Numbered from the stretch's first letter, positions 10,757 to 23,274 are shown. The stretch: DNA of 64,000 bases from Fragum whitleyi (GCA_948146395.1 OX411558.1:51903622-51967621); one strand, 5' to 3'. The notes: generated from the letters alone by a model not told the origin. Numbers and translations: made by a program.

Positions 10757-13045
10757 GTAAGTTTAGGACCCTTGAAATATTTGATAGCCCCGTACTTCAA
10801 AAGAAGTTGCATGGGTTCGAGAGTATAAAATATTTTTCAATCTTCTATTACTTTAGCGCTTTATCTTTATAATTCAATGAAATTAAAAATGAAAAAAAAA
10901 AAAAAAAATAAATAAATAAAAACACGCACTCAACATTTTCTTTTAACAAGCATTTTTAGATCCGCAAGCATGAGTGAGGTTCGAAAAGCCGTTATCTCCT
11001 ATCATTTTCAAAGTAAAATTGATCTTTGATCACTCACTTGAAATTGCTTTTCTATACATAGATCCCTATTGTGTAAAAACATATAAAAAAAGCTGCGCAT
11101 TCGAAATCGTTATTATTTGGGGTATGCAATTAATTTTCTTTTTTAAAAAATCAGAATGCCTTTTCTTTTGATATACTGAAGTAAAACCGAAATTAGACAT
11201 ATTGGGACTAATTTTGAAGCTATTCTTTAATTTTTAGTAATAAATAGCGTTATTTCTCAACAAAACCCTATTTTTTTGTGAATGCACTATTTTATTTTCT
11301 AATTCCAAGTTCATTAGATGTTTTCAATGTTGCTTTTTAGTAGGCTAACTTCTTATGCTGTAAGTTTCAGTTGGAAAACTAAATAGATAACTATTATTAC
11401 CTGCCCAGCGTTCCGGGTGACAAAACCGTGCAAACAGTTGTTCAATTATACTCCACTTTATACGTGCACTTGCGCGCAAAGCGGGATATACTTGGCAGTA
11501 TGATCTATTTCATCCATGCGCAGTGAGCACCGAACTGTTGCCTGCTTGCCAAACTGTGGCGCGCTCTTTGCAATTTATATAAAAAAAATGACATTTCTTC
11601 TCTGTATGACCTTTTTTGAAGCATTGTTAATGAAAAAACAAATTTACTCAATAATGATCAGGTAATAAAACATTTATTTCATGGATATTCGTGTAACAGT
11701 GAATTAAACTTTTTCCCTCGGTGTCGTGGCTGATATTATGAACTGTTGCCCTCTGCCTTCGGCATCGCGCAACAGTTCAGACGTCATCTCCCCACCTCGG
11801 AAAATAGTTTTCACTGTGAAACGAAACACCATGAATAACTGTATACTGCTTGAATAATTCTTGGCCATTTACATGAACCGCAGTAAGGTTTTAATCTACC
11901 AATTTTCATTGTTCTCAGTCAATGTCAACGGAAAGAGTCTTCCACAAATAAATACTGGTGTTATGCCGCCAAAATTCAAAACTCCGCCCACTTGGCCTGA
12001 CAGTTCGTATTATGACGAATTTGGACCGCCCATTTCTGTGTCATGTGACGTGTTACCAGCCAATCAGACAACTCTGCGATGGTACAAGGACGGAACTATT
12101 TTGAAACAAACTTCATTGTAAGTCCAAAATATCGTAACTACATGAACCGTTGATATAGGATAATTTACTAGGCAATTTAAAAAGATAACAATAAATCACT
12201 CCACAGGCTACGGGGTGCATGAAATTTTATCCAGTTTTATGTAAATAGATAATTTAAGAAATAGATTCGATATACTTATATAAGACAAAAGTCTATGGGC
12301 CAACTTATTTCTGGTCCGGAAAGGTACCGTTATTGTTGTTGTTGTTTTTCAGCCGGTAACCACCCTGCATACATGGTATCCAAACGGTGCAACTGTTTTC
12401 AAATTATACACCGCTTTGCACGTGCACTTGAAAACGGTTTGCAGTGTCTTGAACGCGGGGTTGGTTTCTGACTGAAAACAACAACAACGGTAACAGCCCG
12501 CGCCTGAAATAAGTAGGCGCGTATGAACGGGGCTTACCGAAGTTCTACAAAAAAAAAATTGAATGAACACTCTTAAGGAATACATGCATTATAGGTAGCG
12601 TAACGTATTAATTGACGTTTGAAATGTTGTCGTGATTTCAGAAAAGTGCTGTAGTGTAATTTACCTGCTTAGCGTTTCCATTGTTCTTATAATCGTCGGG
12701 CGAAAAATAAAAGAAAGAAACAAAAAATGACCATTTGTGATTCCTTCGATATCATTTAATACCTTTAAGACATTCAATTGGAAGTTCGAACACAATCTTC
12801 CCTATAAATAAGAACAATCTATCCCATCAATTAGGGAAACACAAATTTTATTCGTAAATGGTTTGTTTAATTGTTTTACAGACTGGTTTTGGGACACAAT
12901 AACCAAACGTTGACGTTCCGTATACCGGTTAGAAACCATACTGGTACATACGAATGTTTAGCGTACAACGAGGCAGGACATATCAGTTATTCTGGTTACA
13001 TCTTTATATCAGGTAAAAAAGCGTTGTTTATTCTAGTTATACCTT

Positions 13046-13083
<38 letters not shown>

Positions 13084-16000
13084 GACTTTATTTTAAGAGG
13101 CTGCGCATTTGCTTTCCCAATCTTCCATATGGGCCTCAAAATATCACATTTACAGAGATTATACAAATATTTACACAATTTTAAACACAAATGAAAATTA
13201 TTGTTAACCCATTTTAAATAACAAAACAAAACAACCCATCTTTATGTCCCTGGAGTGAAAAGCTTACAAAACATTGAGGAATCTGAAGAAATTGCTTGTA
13301 CTAGTAGTTCATTCATTGTCCAAAATGTTTTCTTTCCATGAAGACAAAGATTTTTAAAGTTTCATTAATTTTTCTAGTTATACCATTTTGTTTTCATACA
13401 GTTGGACAGAGGGAAATGATATGCACTGGTTCAAGTTATTAGTACTTTTAAAAGTAACAAAATAAAAATGTAATTCAACATAGATATACATATATATGTA
13501 CCCATATACAAATATATAGTTATACATATACATACATACATATTTACTGATTTTTTTTTTTATTTTTTTTTAATAATTTAAATAGCAGTTACAGAAATGG
13601 TGCTGTTTGATAAAATTAATATTAAGGTTCTGTTTTACATTTAAATGTTTGACAGAATAAAATGTAAAGAAAGAGATATTTAACTTTCTGAAACATCAGT
13701 AGCTTAAATGCTCTACTTCGATTTTATCTTATTGATACATAAACAAAGAATTCAAACAAAGAAAGTAAATAGCTTATATACACACAACATAGTAACTATT
13801 GACAATAACATAAGTCCTTTAAACTGATTAGGGTAATAATTCATAATTATATCAGGTATATAGCGTTGTTTTTTTTCTTTACTTCAACCTAAATACCCTG
13901 CTGAAATTCAATGTTTAATTCAAACAAATTTCCAATTACTTGTTCCATCATTATATACATACTTTACCAGACCGGTCGCGAGGGTAGGGACAGCAATGCC
14001 GTTTCCTTCTCCACCTTACAGTTTTGTCCGTGACTGTGTGTCTTGGATCCATTAGTATTATAGAATAGTACATCGAGACACACCAGCCACCCTAAAACAC
14101 ACATCACGCGCATCCTCAGATGGTTCCGTTGTTTAAGCAGGGCGTCTTTAACTAAGGATACTGTAAAATACGCTTTTTGTGTGTGTAATCACAAGCTTAT
14201 TTTGAACCTCGCCTACCAACCTTTATGTACGATATAACGACAACGCCACTTGTGTTTAAAATTAAATAGTAGTATAGGAGCCTCATTGGTCTCAAACAAA
14301 CCGCCGCATAGTCATTGAATACGTACATTTCAGCCGTTCATTTGTGATTTCAGAAAGAAAACAGGATACCCGACCCCGTGTCGTTTTGACAAATCCTGTT
14401 AGTTTGGTGAAGCATGCTTTGATTGGTGATAATGTAACGATTAGTTGTACGTTCGATGTGGGAGGCTCGACTACAGGACTTTTCGACGTATGTTTAATAT
14501 ATATAATACATACTAAGTGTTTTGTATGAGAAAAAATATCTAACGAGGTTGGGAGAATTGATCATTGTCGAGGCTCTGCCGAGACAATTATCGATTCTCA
14601 CAACCGAGTTAGATAATTTTTTATACACTACATTAAGTATGAATTATATTTATCTTATAATCCATATTTGTCTTGTTTTCGTCGATGTTTCTAACTGAAT
14701 TGGAAGTTTCTAAAAATAACCGCATTATATTATCGTTCTAAAAATTATAATGTGATATCATAAAAATATCATATGGGATGTTATCACACGGATATTTGTA
14801 TAGTTATAAGATAAATTAGGTTATGTTTCAATCAGATGAGTGGTACCTCTTATCTCTTGAATAAAATTTTCACCGGACTTGGTATCGAATTATGATGCAC
14901 TTTATTTTAATTTTTCGTCTTATTTTTAAAGTGATAAAAAGTGTGGACCCGTTTTACCTGCTTCATAATTAAATTAGAAATTTGGCTTAATCATTTATAA
15001 ACTTGTTAGATGTTTGTCATGACATTAAGAAATGGCATAAGGAAAAACCTCATTGAATATCGTTACATTATGGCTAATTTCACAGAAAAGGGCGGTTCCC
15101 TTGATATCACTTACCTCTCTTGAGGTCATAATTTCAATATCCATCGTATATTTTGTTTCAGTTTAACATGGACTGGTACAAAGATAAACAATCCGTCAAC
15201 GACACAAACCATACAACCTGGGGTATAAACCAGACACAGTCTATGGACCAAATATTATCACTAGCTATTACCTCATTTAAGGTACCCTTTGATAATCCAT
15301 AATGACGAAATAGTATCGTTAGTAACCTAATTACTTTCAGAATCATCGCTTATCTAGTATGACCATTTTAAGCGTATTCAAACTTTGTCATCATGAAAAA
15401 ACTTGAAAATAAAGATGTGTTGAAATTTTTTTAAAAAAAAAGCTAAAAGAACAGAAAGAACTACTTTTGAATCATACTTTTTCAAAAATCTGATTTATGG
15501 ATTTTTCTGATGGCATTGTCTAAGATGAAACTGCACATATCAGCAGCCTTATCTTTGTCTATACCGCCTGCCAATGCAGTAATTTTCAGGGTTTGGCAAA
15601 ACAAAGATTACAGTACACTTACTAAACAGTGTAACTTTATCAAAATTTATCAATGATGAATCATATCTTTTTAGAACTTAATCTCTAAATTCTTCATAAG
15701 ATTATTAACTTATTCAAAGAATATGCATTTTGAGACCAGCGTTACCACTTTCATTTAAATCGTTGATGATTCATTTTCCCATGTTTTAGTGTGTTTTTTT
15801 TTGTTTTTGTTTATGTAAGTTGATGCTTTTTTACTGTAACGTTAAGAAATTGAGTACAATAATTTCAACTCTTATTTTTTTAATCTTTAGAAGATAATGA
15901 AATAGGAACTCTATTGTACCATTTACAGGCCACGGATTACGGTTCTTATGAATGTGTTGGGATGAACCACAAGGGTAACGACTCCAGGATAGTCTCTATT

Positions 16001-19000
16001 GTACCTCCAGAACACCCGAAAAGTAAGCTATATATCAGGAATCACCCCATGAGAACACTTAAAAAGTTAATTCTTTCATCAAAAATAATAAGCGAAAAGA
16101 AAACCAAGTGTTGAGCATTTAAAGACCAACTTCTCTAATTTACAGGCCCAATAAGAAACTGATCACAAAGGCTCTGTCAGATGAGTCACACGCTTTGATC
16201 AATTGGTGTATTCGTTCCGAAATTCAGTCATTATGAAAAGCCAAATGTTGATTAAGGATGGTCTACCGATATATGTTTAATGTTGCATCCTTAATGCCAA
16301 AGCATGTGAATCGGCAATTCTCTAGTAATTTTGCACTTGCATAACATGCAAAATTGGTTTTAATATCAGTCTTACCTTATAACAACACGCTTCTATATTA
16401 CATTCAGTACATATATTAAGCATAAATATGATAATAAATAGCTTAAAGCACATACAAAGTATAAAGTACTTTTGTGATAGCTTTGTTATGATGTTAAAAA
16501 GGGAAGACATGGCTACAGAAGGCTTGGAATAACAATAGTATTTTTATAGAACTTAATTATTGCCAAAGAAGTATTATACAATATATAAGACTGGTTGGAT
16601 TTAGGAAGTCATGCAAATGTTCTACTTACATTTTTGTATCTTTTTGTTTCAGAAAAACTTCCAGTGATGTTTATGATTATTGGAGGCAGCTCGGCGGCAG
16701 TTGTGTTTACCGTTCTGATCTTAACCGGAAGTATGTATCAAAGATATAGGCGGAACCGGAAGTATGAACAACTTGAATGGGATAAACCGGATGTTGAAAA
16801 TTACGACGGTAAAAAACATGAGTTGATATATCTTAAAATGGCTACCAATACGCTCTTTTTTTTAATTTTTTTTTGTCTTAGACTTTTTATTTTTGACTTT
16901 TATAGACTGATAAAATACTAATTATAGGTACGAGTACTAGCAGTCTGATTGCAATATACTCTTCAAATTTATATGATTGTTAGGACATTTCTCTGAGATG
17001 TCAGTGGCGGTTAACAGATTACTCGTCACTATATATGAGTATCTGTTGTAAATATTTGTGATTTTCAAAATATGCTAAATGGATAATTTCTTACCATATA
17101 TATTTTTCAGTTCCAAAAAGGGATATCAAGTTTGACGTATTTGTTTCCTATTCACACGAAGATCTATTGTGGGTGAAGGACGATTTGTTTAAAGAATTAA
17201 CAGACCGAAAGTACGAGGTGTGTTTGGATTTCAAAGACTTTGTGCCAGGTATGTAAGCGCTAATTCTAAGCTAGGTAACTTGCTGCTTTGTTTCCTTTAA
17301 ATAGTATCATACAGTTTTGGAAAGATATGGTATATAAACAGTACTCCGTAACAAAGGGGTACCGAATTTAATCCCTTACTACCCCATAGACCAATATCAT
17401 AATATTGATCCATGGGGTCGAAGGAGTTTAAAGTCGGGACCCCTTATGCTCCTTAGGACACATTTACTTGGTTGATTTCTCCTTTGAAAACGATTTATAA
17501 CTTTTCATAAATTACCTGTCTTTTTTCGTATCGGCATTTTTCAATCTTCTAACGCTTGTCTGCATTTATAAACTTTAAACGTTCTTTATCTTTTTTTGTG
17601 AAATGTTATTCCTTTAACTGATCTACGGAGGAATGTAAACGATGTTATTGTTTTGAAGTATTCGCCATAGATAGATTTGTATAATCAAAATTGTAAAATT
17701 GTATCTTTTCGTGAACCTTAATCTTGATTATGAAAAAGCCATGATTCATGCCTTCCCGGTAAAAAAAAAATGAAGCAGAAACTTCGCGACTCTAACTCTC
17801 TTCTATGGTTACATGGCTTGGTTGCTCCCTGCACGATTGGGTTCTAAACTATTTGTTTTCTTGTTGAATGGTTTGATTTCACATAAAAATAATCAACTTT
17901 AAATTTATTTCCTCGTAGGAATGGCGACCTCAGAGAACATTATAGATGCTATATATTGTAGTAGAAAGACTATAGTTCTGATGTCACACCATTTTCTGAA
18001 GTCAACTTGGGGGCAATTTGAACTGCAACAGGCACATTACAGAGCGATATCACAGGTTAGATTAGGAAGCGAATGTGTAAATTCATTCGCCATCTTATAT
18101 TTATTTATATTATGTTTCTAAGCAAAAACTTCGACACTCATTTACAATCAAAGTACTGAAAGTACTGATAAGTTGGAATGCGCCCAAGAGACGGTGACCT
18201 CAAGCCACTAACGAAGCTCTCGCCTCCCGCCCACCACAGGTGATCACATAATACGTCTGGTCTTTTGACGGGCGTATATAAATCAATGTATTTCAACAAC
18301 GAGAGACGCTTAAACCCCTTCATTATACAGGCCTGCAACTGATGGAAGAAAAATGATAAAAAATGGTCCTAAACCGCTGTCCTGAATCCGATTTGTCCAG
18401 TGGATCTCAACCAAGAAACTTTCTGGCAAAGTTTCATTCAAATTTGCCTAATTGTTGAAAGGAAACGTAATTCGAAGAATAAACAGTGATAATAGACCCT
18501 GCCCACCCACCATTTACAGAGGAGGCTTAAAATTAGCCCTGCCCTGTCACGCTCATATTTATGGGCTAATCAAAACTTTGCAAACTAATTTTGAAGATGG
18601 TCTTCAAAGGAACATTCTGGTAAAGTTTCATTGAAATCGACCAAGTGGTTCAGGAGGAGATGTCGTTCAAAGGTCCTGGGCTTGAATAAGTCCCGCCCTG
18701 CGACACTAATATCTATGGACTAATCAAAATTTCGTGAACAATTTTCCAAAAGCGATACCCAAGGAACATTCTGGTAAAGTTTCACAGACATTGGCACAGT
18801 GGTTCAGGAGGAGATTTCATTCAAAGATTTCTGGCTCAAAATTAGGCCCGCCCTGTCACGTCAATACTTATGGGCCAATCAAAATTTTGCAAACAATTTT
18901 AAAAAAAAGAGGTCACCCTAGGAACATTCTGGAAAAGTTTCATTGAAATGGGCCCAGTGGTTCAGGAGTAGATGTTGTTCAAAGATTTCAGGATCAAAAT

Positions 19001-22000
19001 AAGCCCCGCTTTGCCATGCCCATATTTATGGGCCGTTCTCAATTTCACGAACAAGTATTACAAAGGGTCATCCAAGGAATATCATCAAGTTTTGGTAAAG
19101 TTTCATTGAAATCGGCCCGGTGGTTCAGGAGGAGATGTCGTTCAAAGATTTATGGCTGAAAATAAGCCCCGCCCTACCACGCCCATAATTGTGGATTATC
19201 AGAATTTAGCGAAGAATTTTTGAAGAAGTTCAGCCAGGGAACATTCTGTCAAATTCTTATTGAAATCAGCCCAGCGATTTAGGAGAAGAAGAACTTTTAA
19301 GAAAGTTTACGACACACGCCGGACGTCGGAGTCAGGGTGATCCTTAAAGCTCCCCTTGAGCACGTAGTGATCAGGTGAGGTAAAAAGAAAGAAAATGGTA
19401 TGGACCATATAGCCGACTTATGGACGCAAAGGCGGACACTTATACACTCAAAACAGTTTCTATGTTATTTTTCAAATGACTTCTGCTCCATTTGAGTTAT
19501 CAATTACATTTTAATTAGAATTGTCGCAAGTGGACCTCAACAAGCGCTTTGTCCTTGATGAAAAGGTTTTTTCGCAGGGAAGTCTTTTACTTCATGAGTT
19601 GGAATCGCAAGGCAATTCTAGGACGAAGTTCAATTGTAACTTCGACCTTCGTGACTCCAAAATTTGGCACTTTCTTTGCTCATTGACAACATTTGTGTCA
19701 AGGTTTATGATTTGGGTCAATTGGTTGTTCAGTTAGAGTGGAAACTGTTAACAGTTCAAGGTAACTTATGACCGTGACATGTATGACCCCGAAACAATAG
19801 GGTATTTCTTTCGGTCATGTGCAATATTTGTGTAAAGTTTCGTTATTTCAGGTTAATTGCTTCTCCGTTTAGCTAGCGGAAAGCAAAAGGCCAATGGACT
19901 GACAGACAGACATGATGAAATCAATATGTGCTCCTCTACTTCTGAGTTGGGGGAATATTTAATAACATCGTAAAATTGATAAGTTGAACGATTTTGGAAT
20001 GACTTAGGAATGATGTTGAATGAGTGAGCGGGGCGAGTTTTGAGTGAAATTTAAGAAAGGGAATCCAATGTCGTTTATTTTGTTCAGGATGTACAAAATT
20101 AGCGATATGTAAAACCTCCATTTAATAAAAAATACATGAAAGTTCCACCAATAGCTTTATATTTCGCCAAGAACCAATCAGACGCTTTTAATTTCAATTA
20201 TGTCAGTGAAATCGCGTTTTGGTTCTAAAACGCTTTATTCATTTTGAATGTACAAGTTGATCTTATTTATTGAGTAATTTTGAGAGTTTTGAATGGTTTG
20301 AGTGAGTGTTTGAAATGAATGAATGGAGCGTTGAGCGAGCGATTAAGAATGTTTTTGATTGAGATGAATGTCAATTTCACGATGTAACTAACTGTATGAT
20401 GGTGCTCTTAAACGTGTTGATGTGCAAGAATGGGAAAAAACAAGTTGAACTAGTAGGTCTGTTTCAAATGGCAAGTTATTTTGGTGATGGAATGCAATTG
20501 GGCAAAGGTATTCATAATTACATTAAAGATGTGGTGGCCAGGATTTTATTTGATGAATTTTTGGCTTTGACAATGAAACATTCATGTAGATATGACAAAC
20601 GACACTATGTTGCAAAAATATTTATTATCTTTAAAGGTGTTTCTTCACTTTCAAAAAAACAAAGATTTTTATTTCGTAACTGTAGACAGAAATGTACAAT
20701 ATTACAATTTGTCATAATCTAAATGTGTGATAAGGTCGTTCCGAAAGAGAAACTATACCTTTAAAAGAAGCTATAACATAATTCTACGAAAATATGTCGC
20801 GACATTACCAAATAAGCAGATCACGAGATTGGCCCGTGCTATTGCCACAATACTGAGAAACCAGATCGCGACGTTGCCAAATAAGCAGATCACATGATTG
20901 GCTAGTGCTATTTTCAATAGCTGACCTTATTTAACTTGACTTATCACATGATTTCCAAATATAGTAATGTAATCATGTGATACTAGTAAATTCGTACGCA
21001 AATTCCAATAAATATCGTTTAAATCATGAATTAGCGCGTTTATAATATACATGAAGTGATAGTTGTGTAATTGTACAGATTTTTTTTCCTTTTGATGAAT
21101 AAACTGTATATCTATGTCAAGTTGAGACATACAAATAGGCCGAAGTGTATTCACATCCTGTTCACGTGATGTGTGTTCTCAAAAAACCCGAAATGAATTT
21201 ATCTTGTGTTCATTTTGCGGTTTTGTTAAATCTAAGTTGGAATTGCTCCGCATTCCAACTTAAAAACGGTAAATTGATATCTTGCCTCAGACAATACTTT
21301 CGTAACTAGGTGCTTATGAATGTATATTATTCGTGTAATAAATATGCTTTGTTGTCTTAAATATGTTAATCAATTTGATGGTAATCGACAGTCTAGCTAT
21401 ATTATTTAGATTTGTTTAGTCACTGTTGGAAAATTTATATAGCATAGTTTTATCTTTCGCTGATTATTAAATATATTTTGATCACTTTAAGTTAATACTT
21501 TTTCAGAGAAAAGACGTGTTAATACTCATAAAGCTTGACGACTGTAAAGTCCCCACCAAACTGATGGGTAAGACTTTCCTCGACTGGACGGACGAAAAAG
21601 TTCTACCTCACTTTTGGACCAGGTTATTTGAGGCATTAGGGGAACCAGGCGGATATAATTCGGATGATGGTCTTCTAACAGTTAACACCCACAAATCAGT
21701 AGATGATAACAAGGGTGACAGAATTCAGAATGGCACTTCAGGGTTTACAGTTGACCAATACTCTGATGTACCATTAATTACAGATATTGGATTCGGAGAA
21801 ACACAGAATGGGCAAGATATTGACAGACGGGAAAACATAACAGAAAACAATCTTATTAATGTGTATACATGTATTGATACAGAACAAAACAGCGATGATT
21901 TGATATCGGATAAAATTATCTCTGATTTAATTAATGATAATGTCTTTACCACAGAGCAAAACACTGACTCGGTTGGTGACATGTTAGTTTGTTTAACTTG

Positions 22001-22001
22001 A
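10714..22001 (+). CDS. Ig-TIR transmembrane receptor, IL-1 receptor-like (10 coding exons)
   Basis: Coding exons are 10714-10756, 11919-12117, 12882-13012, 14354-14487, 15162-15281, 15929-16022, 16653-16808, 17111-17248, 17919-18055 and 21507-22001. All introns are GT-AG and one frame runs through, giving 548 residues. Seen: a weak N-terminal hydrophobic stretch (residues 6-13); Ig domain 1 (C57, W69, C106, with TGTYEC); Ig domain 2 (C156, W174, C218, with YGSYEC); several N-x-T sites outside the membrane; one membrane helix (about 245-268) followed by basic residues; a TIR domain (about 298-428) with box 1 FDVFVSYSHED, box 2/BB loop CLDFKDFVPG and box 3 FW at 420-421; and an acidic Asn/Asp-rich tail of about 120 residues. 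By family knowledge such receptors signal through TIR adaptors of the MyD88 type. Vertebrate IL-1 receptors usually have three Ig domains, so two is short. An untranslated upstream exon is likely, since an acceptor (tattccag) precedes the ATG exon. The ligand is unknown. Confidence 0.9.
11405..11500. mobile_element. Foldback MITE H1 (copy d), in receptor intron 1
   Basis: It starts gcgttccgggtgacaaaacc, with the core acgtgcacttgcgcgcaaagcggg. This copy is diverged, with an eroded right arm. Confidence 0.55.
11919..12117 (+). CDS. Ig-TIR receptor exon 2 (Ig 1, first half)
   Basis: Acceptor ttctcag, donor gtaagt. It carries the first Ig cysteine (VSCDV) and the core Trp (LRWYKDG). Enters in phase 1 and leaves in phase 2. 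Confidence 0.88.
12366..12470. mobile_element. Foldback MITE H1 (copy e), in receptor intron 2
   Basis: It shares caaacggtgcaactgtttt and the core ccgctttgcacgtgcac, but the right arm is partly lost. A cacaacaac/gttgttgttg inverted pair flanks it (12333-12490). Confidence 0.55.
12882..13012 (+). CDS. Ig-TIR receptor exon 3 (Ig 1, second half)
   Basis: Acceptor gttttacag, donor gtaaaa. It carries the hallmark TGTYECLAYNEAG of an Ig F strand. An AAT microsatellite begins 36 bp after the donor. Confidence 0.9.
13049..13081. repeat. AAT microsatellite in receptor intron 3
   Basis: Eleven aat units. The remainder of this 1.34-kb intron (13.1-14.35 kb) is AT-rich, with short tatata and t-runs and no gene. 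Confidence 0.95.
14354..14487 (+). CDS. Ig-TIR receptor exon 4 (Ig 2, N-terminal part)
   Basis: Acceptor gatttcag, donor gtatgt. It encodes GDNVTISCTFDV with the first cysteine of Ig 2 and ends in phase 0. Confidence 0.88.
14530..14622. mobile_element. Foldback hairpin in receptor intron 4
   Basis: Arms aaaaaatatctaacgaggtt and aaccgagttagataattttt are inverted. The centre, ttgtcgaggctctgccgagacaa, is itself palindromic. The rest of the intron to 15.16 kb shows nothing. Confidence 0.75.
15162..15281 (+). CDS. Ig-TIR receptor exon 5 (Ig 2, middle)
   Basis: Acceptor tgtttcag, donor gtaccc. It encodes the core Trp segment FNMDWYKDK and several N-x-T sites. Exactly 40 codons, phase 0 on both sides. 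Confidence 0.86.
15929..16022 (+). CDS. Ig-TIR receptor exon 6 (Ig 2, end)
   Basis: Acceptor tttacag, donor gtaagc. It encodes TDYGSYECVGMN with the second cysteine of Ig 2, then a Pro-rich juxtamembrane segment. Confidence 0.88.
16653..16808 (+). CDS. Ig-TIR receptor exon 7 (transmembrane)
   Basis: Acceptor tgtttcag, donor gtaaaa. It encodes a hydrophobic helix with small residues (GGSSAAVVFTVLILTG), then the stop-transfer run YQRYRRNRK. Confidence 0.9.
17111..17248 (+). CDS. Ig-TIR receptor exon 8 (TIR boxes 1 and 2)
   Basis: Acceptor tttttcag, donor gtatgt. It encodes FDVFVSYSHED and VCLDFKDFVP. The BB-loop proline is present. Confidence 0.92.
17371..17455. mobile_element. Foldback hairpin in receptor intron 8
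   Basis: taccccatagaccaatat and atattgatccatgggg form inverted arms, flanked by weaker outer pairing. No coding content. Confidence 0.6.
17919..18055 (+). CDS. Ig-TIR receptor exon 9 (TIR middle)
   Basis: Acceptor cctcgtag, donor gttaga. It encodes the central TIR region with RKTIVLMSHHFLKSTW and FELQQAH, matching the usual helix C / strand D pattern. Ends in phase 0 before a 3.4-kb repeat-filled intron. Confidence 0.9.
18136..18350. repeat. Dispersed repeat shared with 54.66-54.77 kb
   Basis: gtactgaaagtactgataag, then aagccactaacgaagct and cgcctcccgccca, recur in the same order at 54659-54770. The repeat class is not recognised. Confidence 0.65.
18380..19385 (-). mobile_element. Satellite-bearing element, family IV, in receptor intron 9
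   Basis: About six units of a 155-bp repeat (markers tatttatgggccaatcaaa, aggaacattctggtaaag, ggttcaggaggagatg). The right side has ccttgagcacgtagtgatcagg next to taaaaa, which is the left end of such elements in reverse. A larger relative is at 50.3-54.1 kb. Confidence 0.82.
19964..20385. mobile_element. MITE family M1 (copy b), in receptor intron 9
   Basis: Ends aacatcgtaaaattga and tcaatttcacgatgt. Inverted gaatgagtg and gagcg words fill the interior. Confidence 0.75.
20386..20733. other. Intronic segment with an unassigned 108-codon frame
   Basis: A plus-strand frame of 108 codons opens just after MITE M1b (20396-20722). It lacks splice sites or family motifs and lies inside the large receptor intron. 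It may be chance or an old mobile-element relic. Confidence 0.25.
20734..21267. mobile_element. Repeat R1, uninterrupted copy
   Basis: It shares cgaaagagaaactatacc, agcagatcacatgattgg, acttatcacatgatttccaa and the terminal palindrome aagttggaattgctccgcattccaactt (in pieces) with 55975-56932. That second copy is interrupted by a 422-bp H2 element, so this one shows the empty site near 21061. Confidence 0.75.
21507..22001 (+). CDS. Ig-TIR receptor exon 10 (TIR end and C-tail)
   Basis: Acceptor tttttcag. It encodes VLILIKLDDC, then LPHFWTRLFEAL with the box 3 FW, then an Asp/Asn-rich tail ending at TGA 21999-22001. The tail has no recognised motif. Confidence 0.88.
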   Translation, partial: RKDVLILIKLDDCKVPTKLMGKTFLDWTDEKVLPHFWTRLFEALGEPGGYNSDDGLLTVNTHKSVDDNKGDRIQNGTSGFTVDQYSDVPLITDIGFGETQNGQDIDRRENITENNLINVYTCIDTEQNSDDLISDKIISDLINDNVFTTEQNTDSVGDMLVCLT

Positions 22002-22092
22002 CTGTTCATTATTTTTATTTTTTTAAACGAGATTTTATTTCTTCAGAATGTGATAGAAAATGGTGAAATTGAACTATTCTTTATTGTGTCTT

Positions 22093-22412
22093 TAATTAGG
22101 TCGGCTGTATTCCGAGAAAACCCGAGGTATGACGGTTACCTTGGCGTGGTTCGCATTGGCGTTGTTGTTGGCGTAGGCTTTGTTATGACAAACTTAAACC
22201 ATAGTCATATCTCTATTGTTATTGAAGATAATTTATTGAAACTCGGCATGTGTGTTCACCATCACTAGAGATATCCAGACTATCAAGGGGAGGGGGGTAA
22301 CTCTCGAATCATTTTTTGTAAGAGTCATTCCCCTTTTTCGATTAAAACTTTTTACATTAGATGTCCAGCACCCGCAGCCGAGCGTCGCGCCCGTAGGCGG
22401 TGCCCTCGTTAT
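22093..22412 (+). mobile_element. Family IX element, short copy
   Basis: It starts ggtcggctgtattccgag, has a ggcgttgttgttggcg run, and ends with cgtaggcggtgccctcgtt. Relatives are at 39268-39535 and, interrupted, at 59.7-62.6 kb. The left half overlaps the likely 3' flank of the receptor gene. Confidence 0.6.
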
Positions 22413-22609
22413 TTTCGAAGAATAATTAATAATGTTTAGATCTAAAATAGGGCTTCTTCAAAAACATATTAAGTAAGAATCCTAGTTGATAGCGGGTCAA
22501 GCGATATACGTACATATACCATTATTTATGTGGTTCGAGCCAAAAAGAAAGCCGGTAAGAGTAATACTACCTCGTATGAATAATGTACATTTTCAAATTT
22601 TCTTCAATG
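22413..22609. other. Gene-free spacer
   Basis: No feature supported. Confidence 0.4.
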
Positions 22610-23190
22610 CTTTTCTGTGGATTACCGAGATATAACGGTAGATTATTATTTAATAAACACACCGCCTTACCAGAGAAAGTATAAAAATAATACCCCGTTT
22701 TTGCTCGTTTCACCCTTTCGAGCGTTTTCTAAGCGGAGCAGAATAAGCGACGTCATAATTAACGTTGCATAGCAATCACGTTCAAAAAATAGAGTTCGGT
22801 CACCAACAGCGGCACTCATTCATTCCGCCTATTTGTCTCTCAAAAATTGGTTGATAATCGTAGACCTATGTGAGATAGCAGCTTGTGGCTAGGAAAATAT
22901 GTGGTGGTTGCACTGGTGAGAGAAATACCAGGAATCCATTGTTAGTTGCTCCAGTCGCCGCGATATCAGAAAAAATGTTAAAAGCGGCGTTAAACTCCAT
23001 TCAATCAGTAAATCAAAAAATAGAAAATTCGTTTGTTTTTTCGTGTAATATCGACCGACATTTCATTTCGTGAGCAACAAAAGCTATATATTCACTCGTA
23101 GCTCCGCCACTCGTGAACATATAGCTTTTGTTGTTCATTCAATAAAGTAAAATCGATCTTATACAGAAACAACCGATTATCCTCAATTTA
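22610..23190 (-). mobile_element. Foldback element H2, minus, split by a SINE
   Basis: The first part (cggtagattatt, ttgcatagcaatcacgt) and the second part (gagcaacaaaagctatat / atatagcttttgttgttc hairpin, aaatcgatctta, ccgattatcctc) match the reverse complement of 56304-56725. The SINE at about 22808-23012 separates them. Confidence 0.65.
22808..23012 (+). mobile_element. tRNA-derived SINE, body copy 1
   Basis: It carries tgataatcgtagacctatg, gagagaaataccaggaatcc, and the tail gcggcgttaaactccattc with aatcag repeats. The tRNA head is lost apart from a cggcactcattc stub. Confidence 0.75.
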
Positions 23191-23274
23191 CACTTGCCCC
23201 TCCCTTGACCTTCGTCACGACACGCCCCCCCCCCCCTCCCCTCAGATAGTGAAACGTCATTTCGCGGAGTCAGA

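Noticed and set aside
20396..20722. 108-residue frame in receptor intron 9
   Set aside because: No splice signals, no motif and next to a MITE; left only as an unassigned intronic segment.
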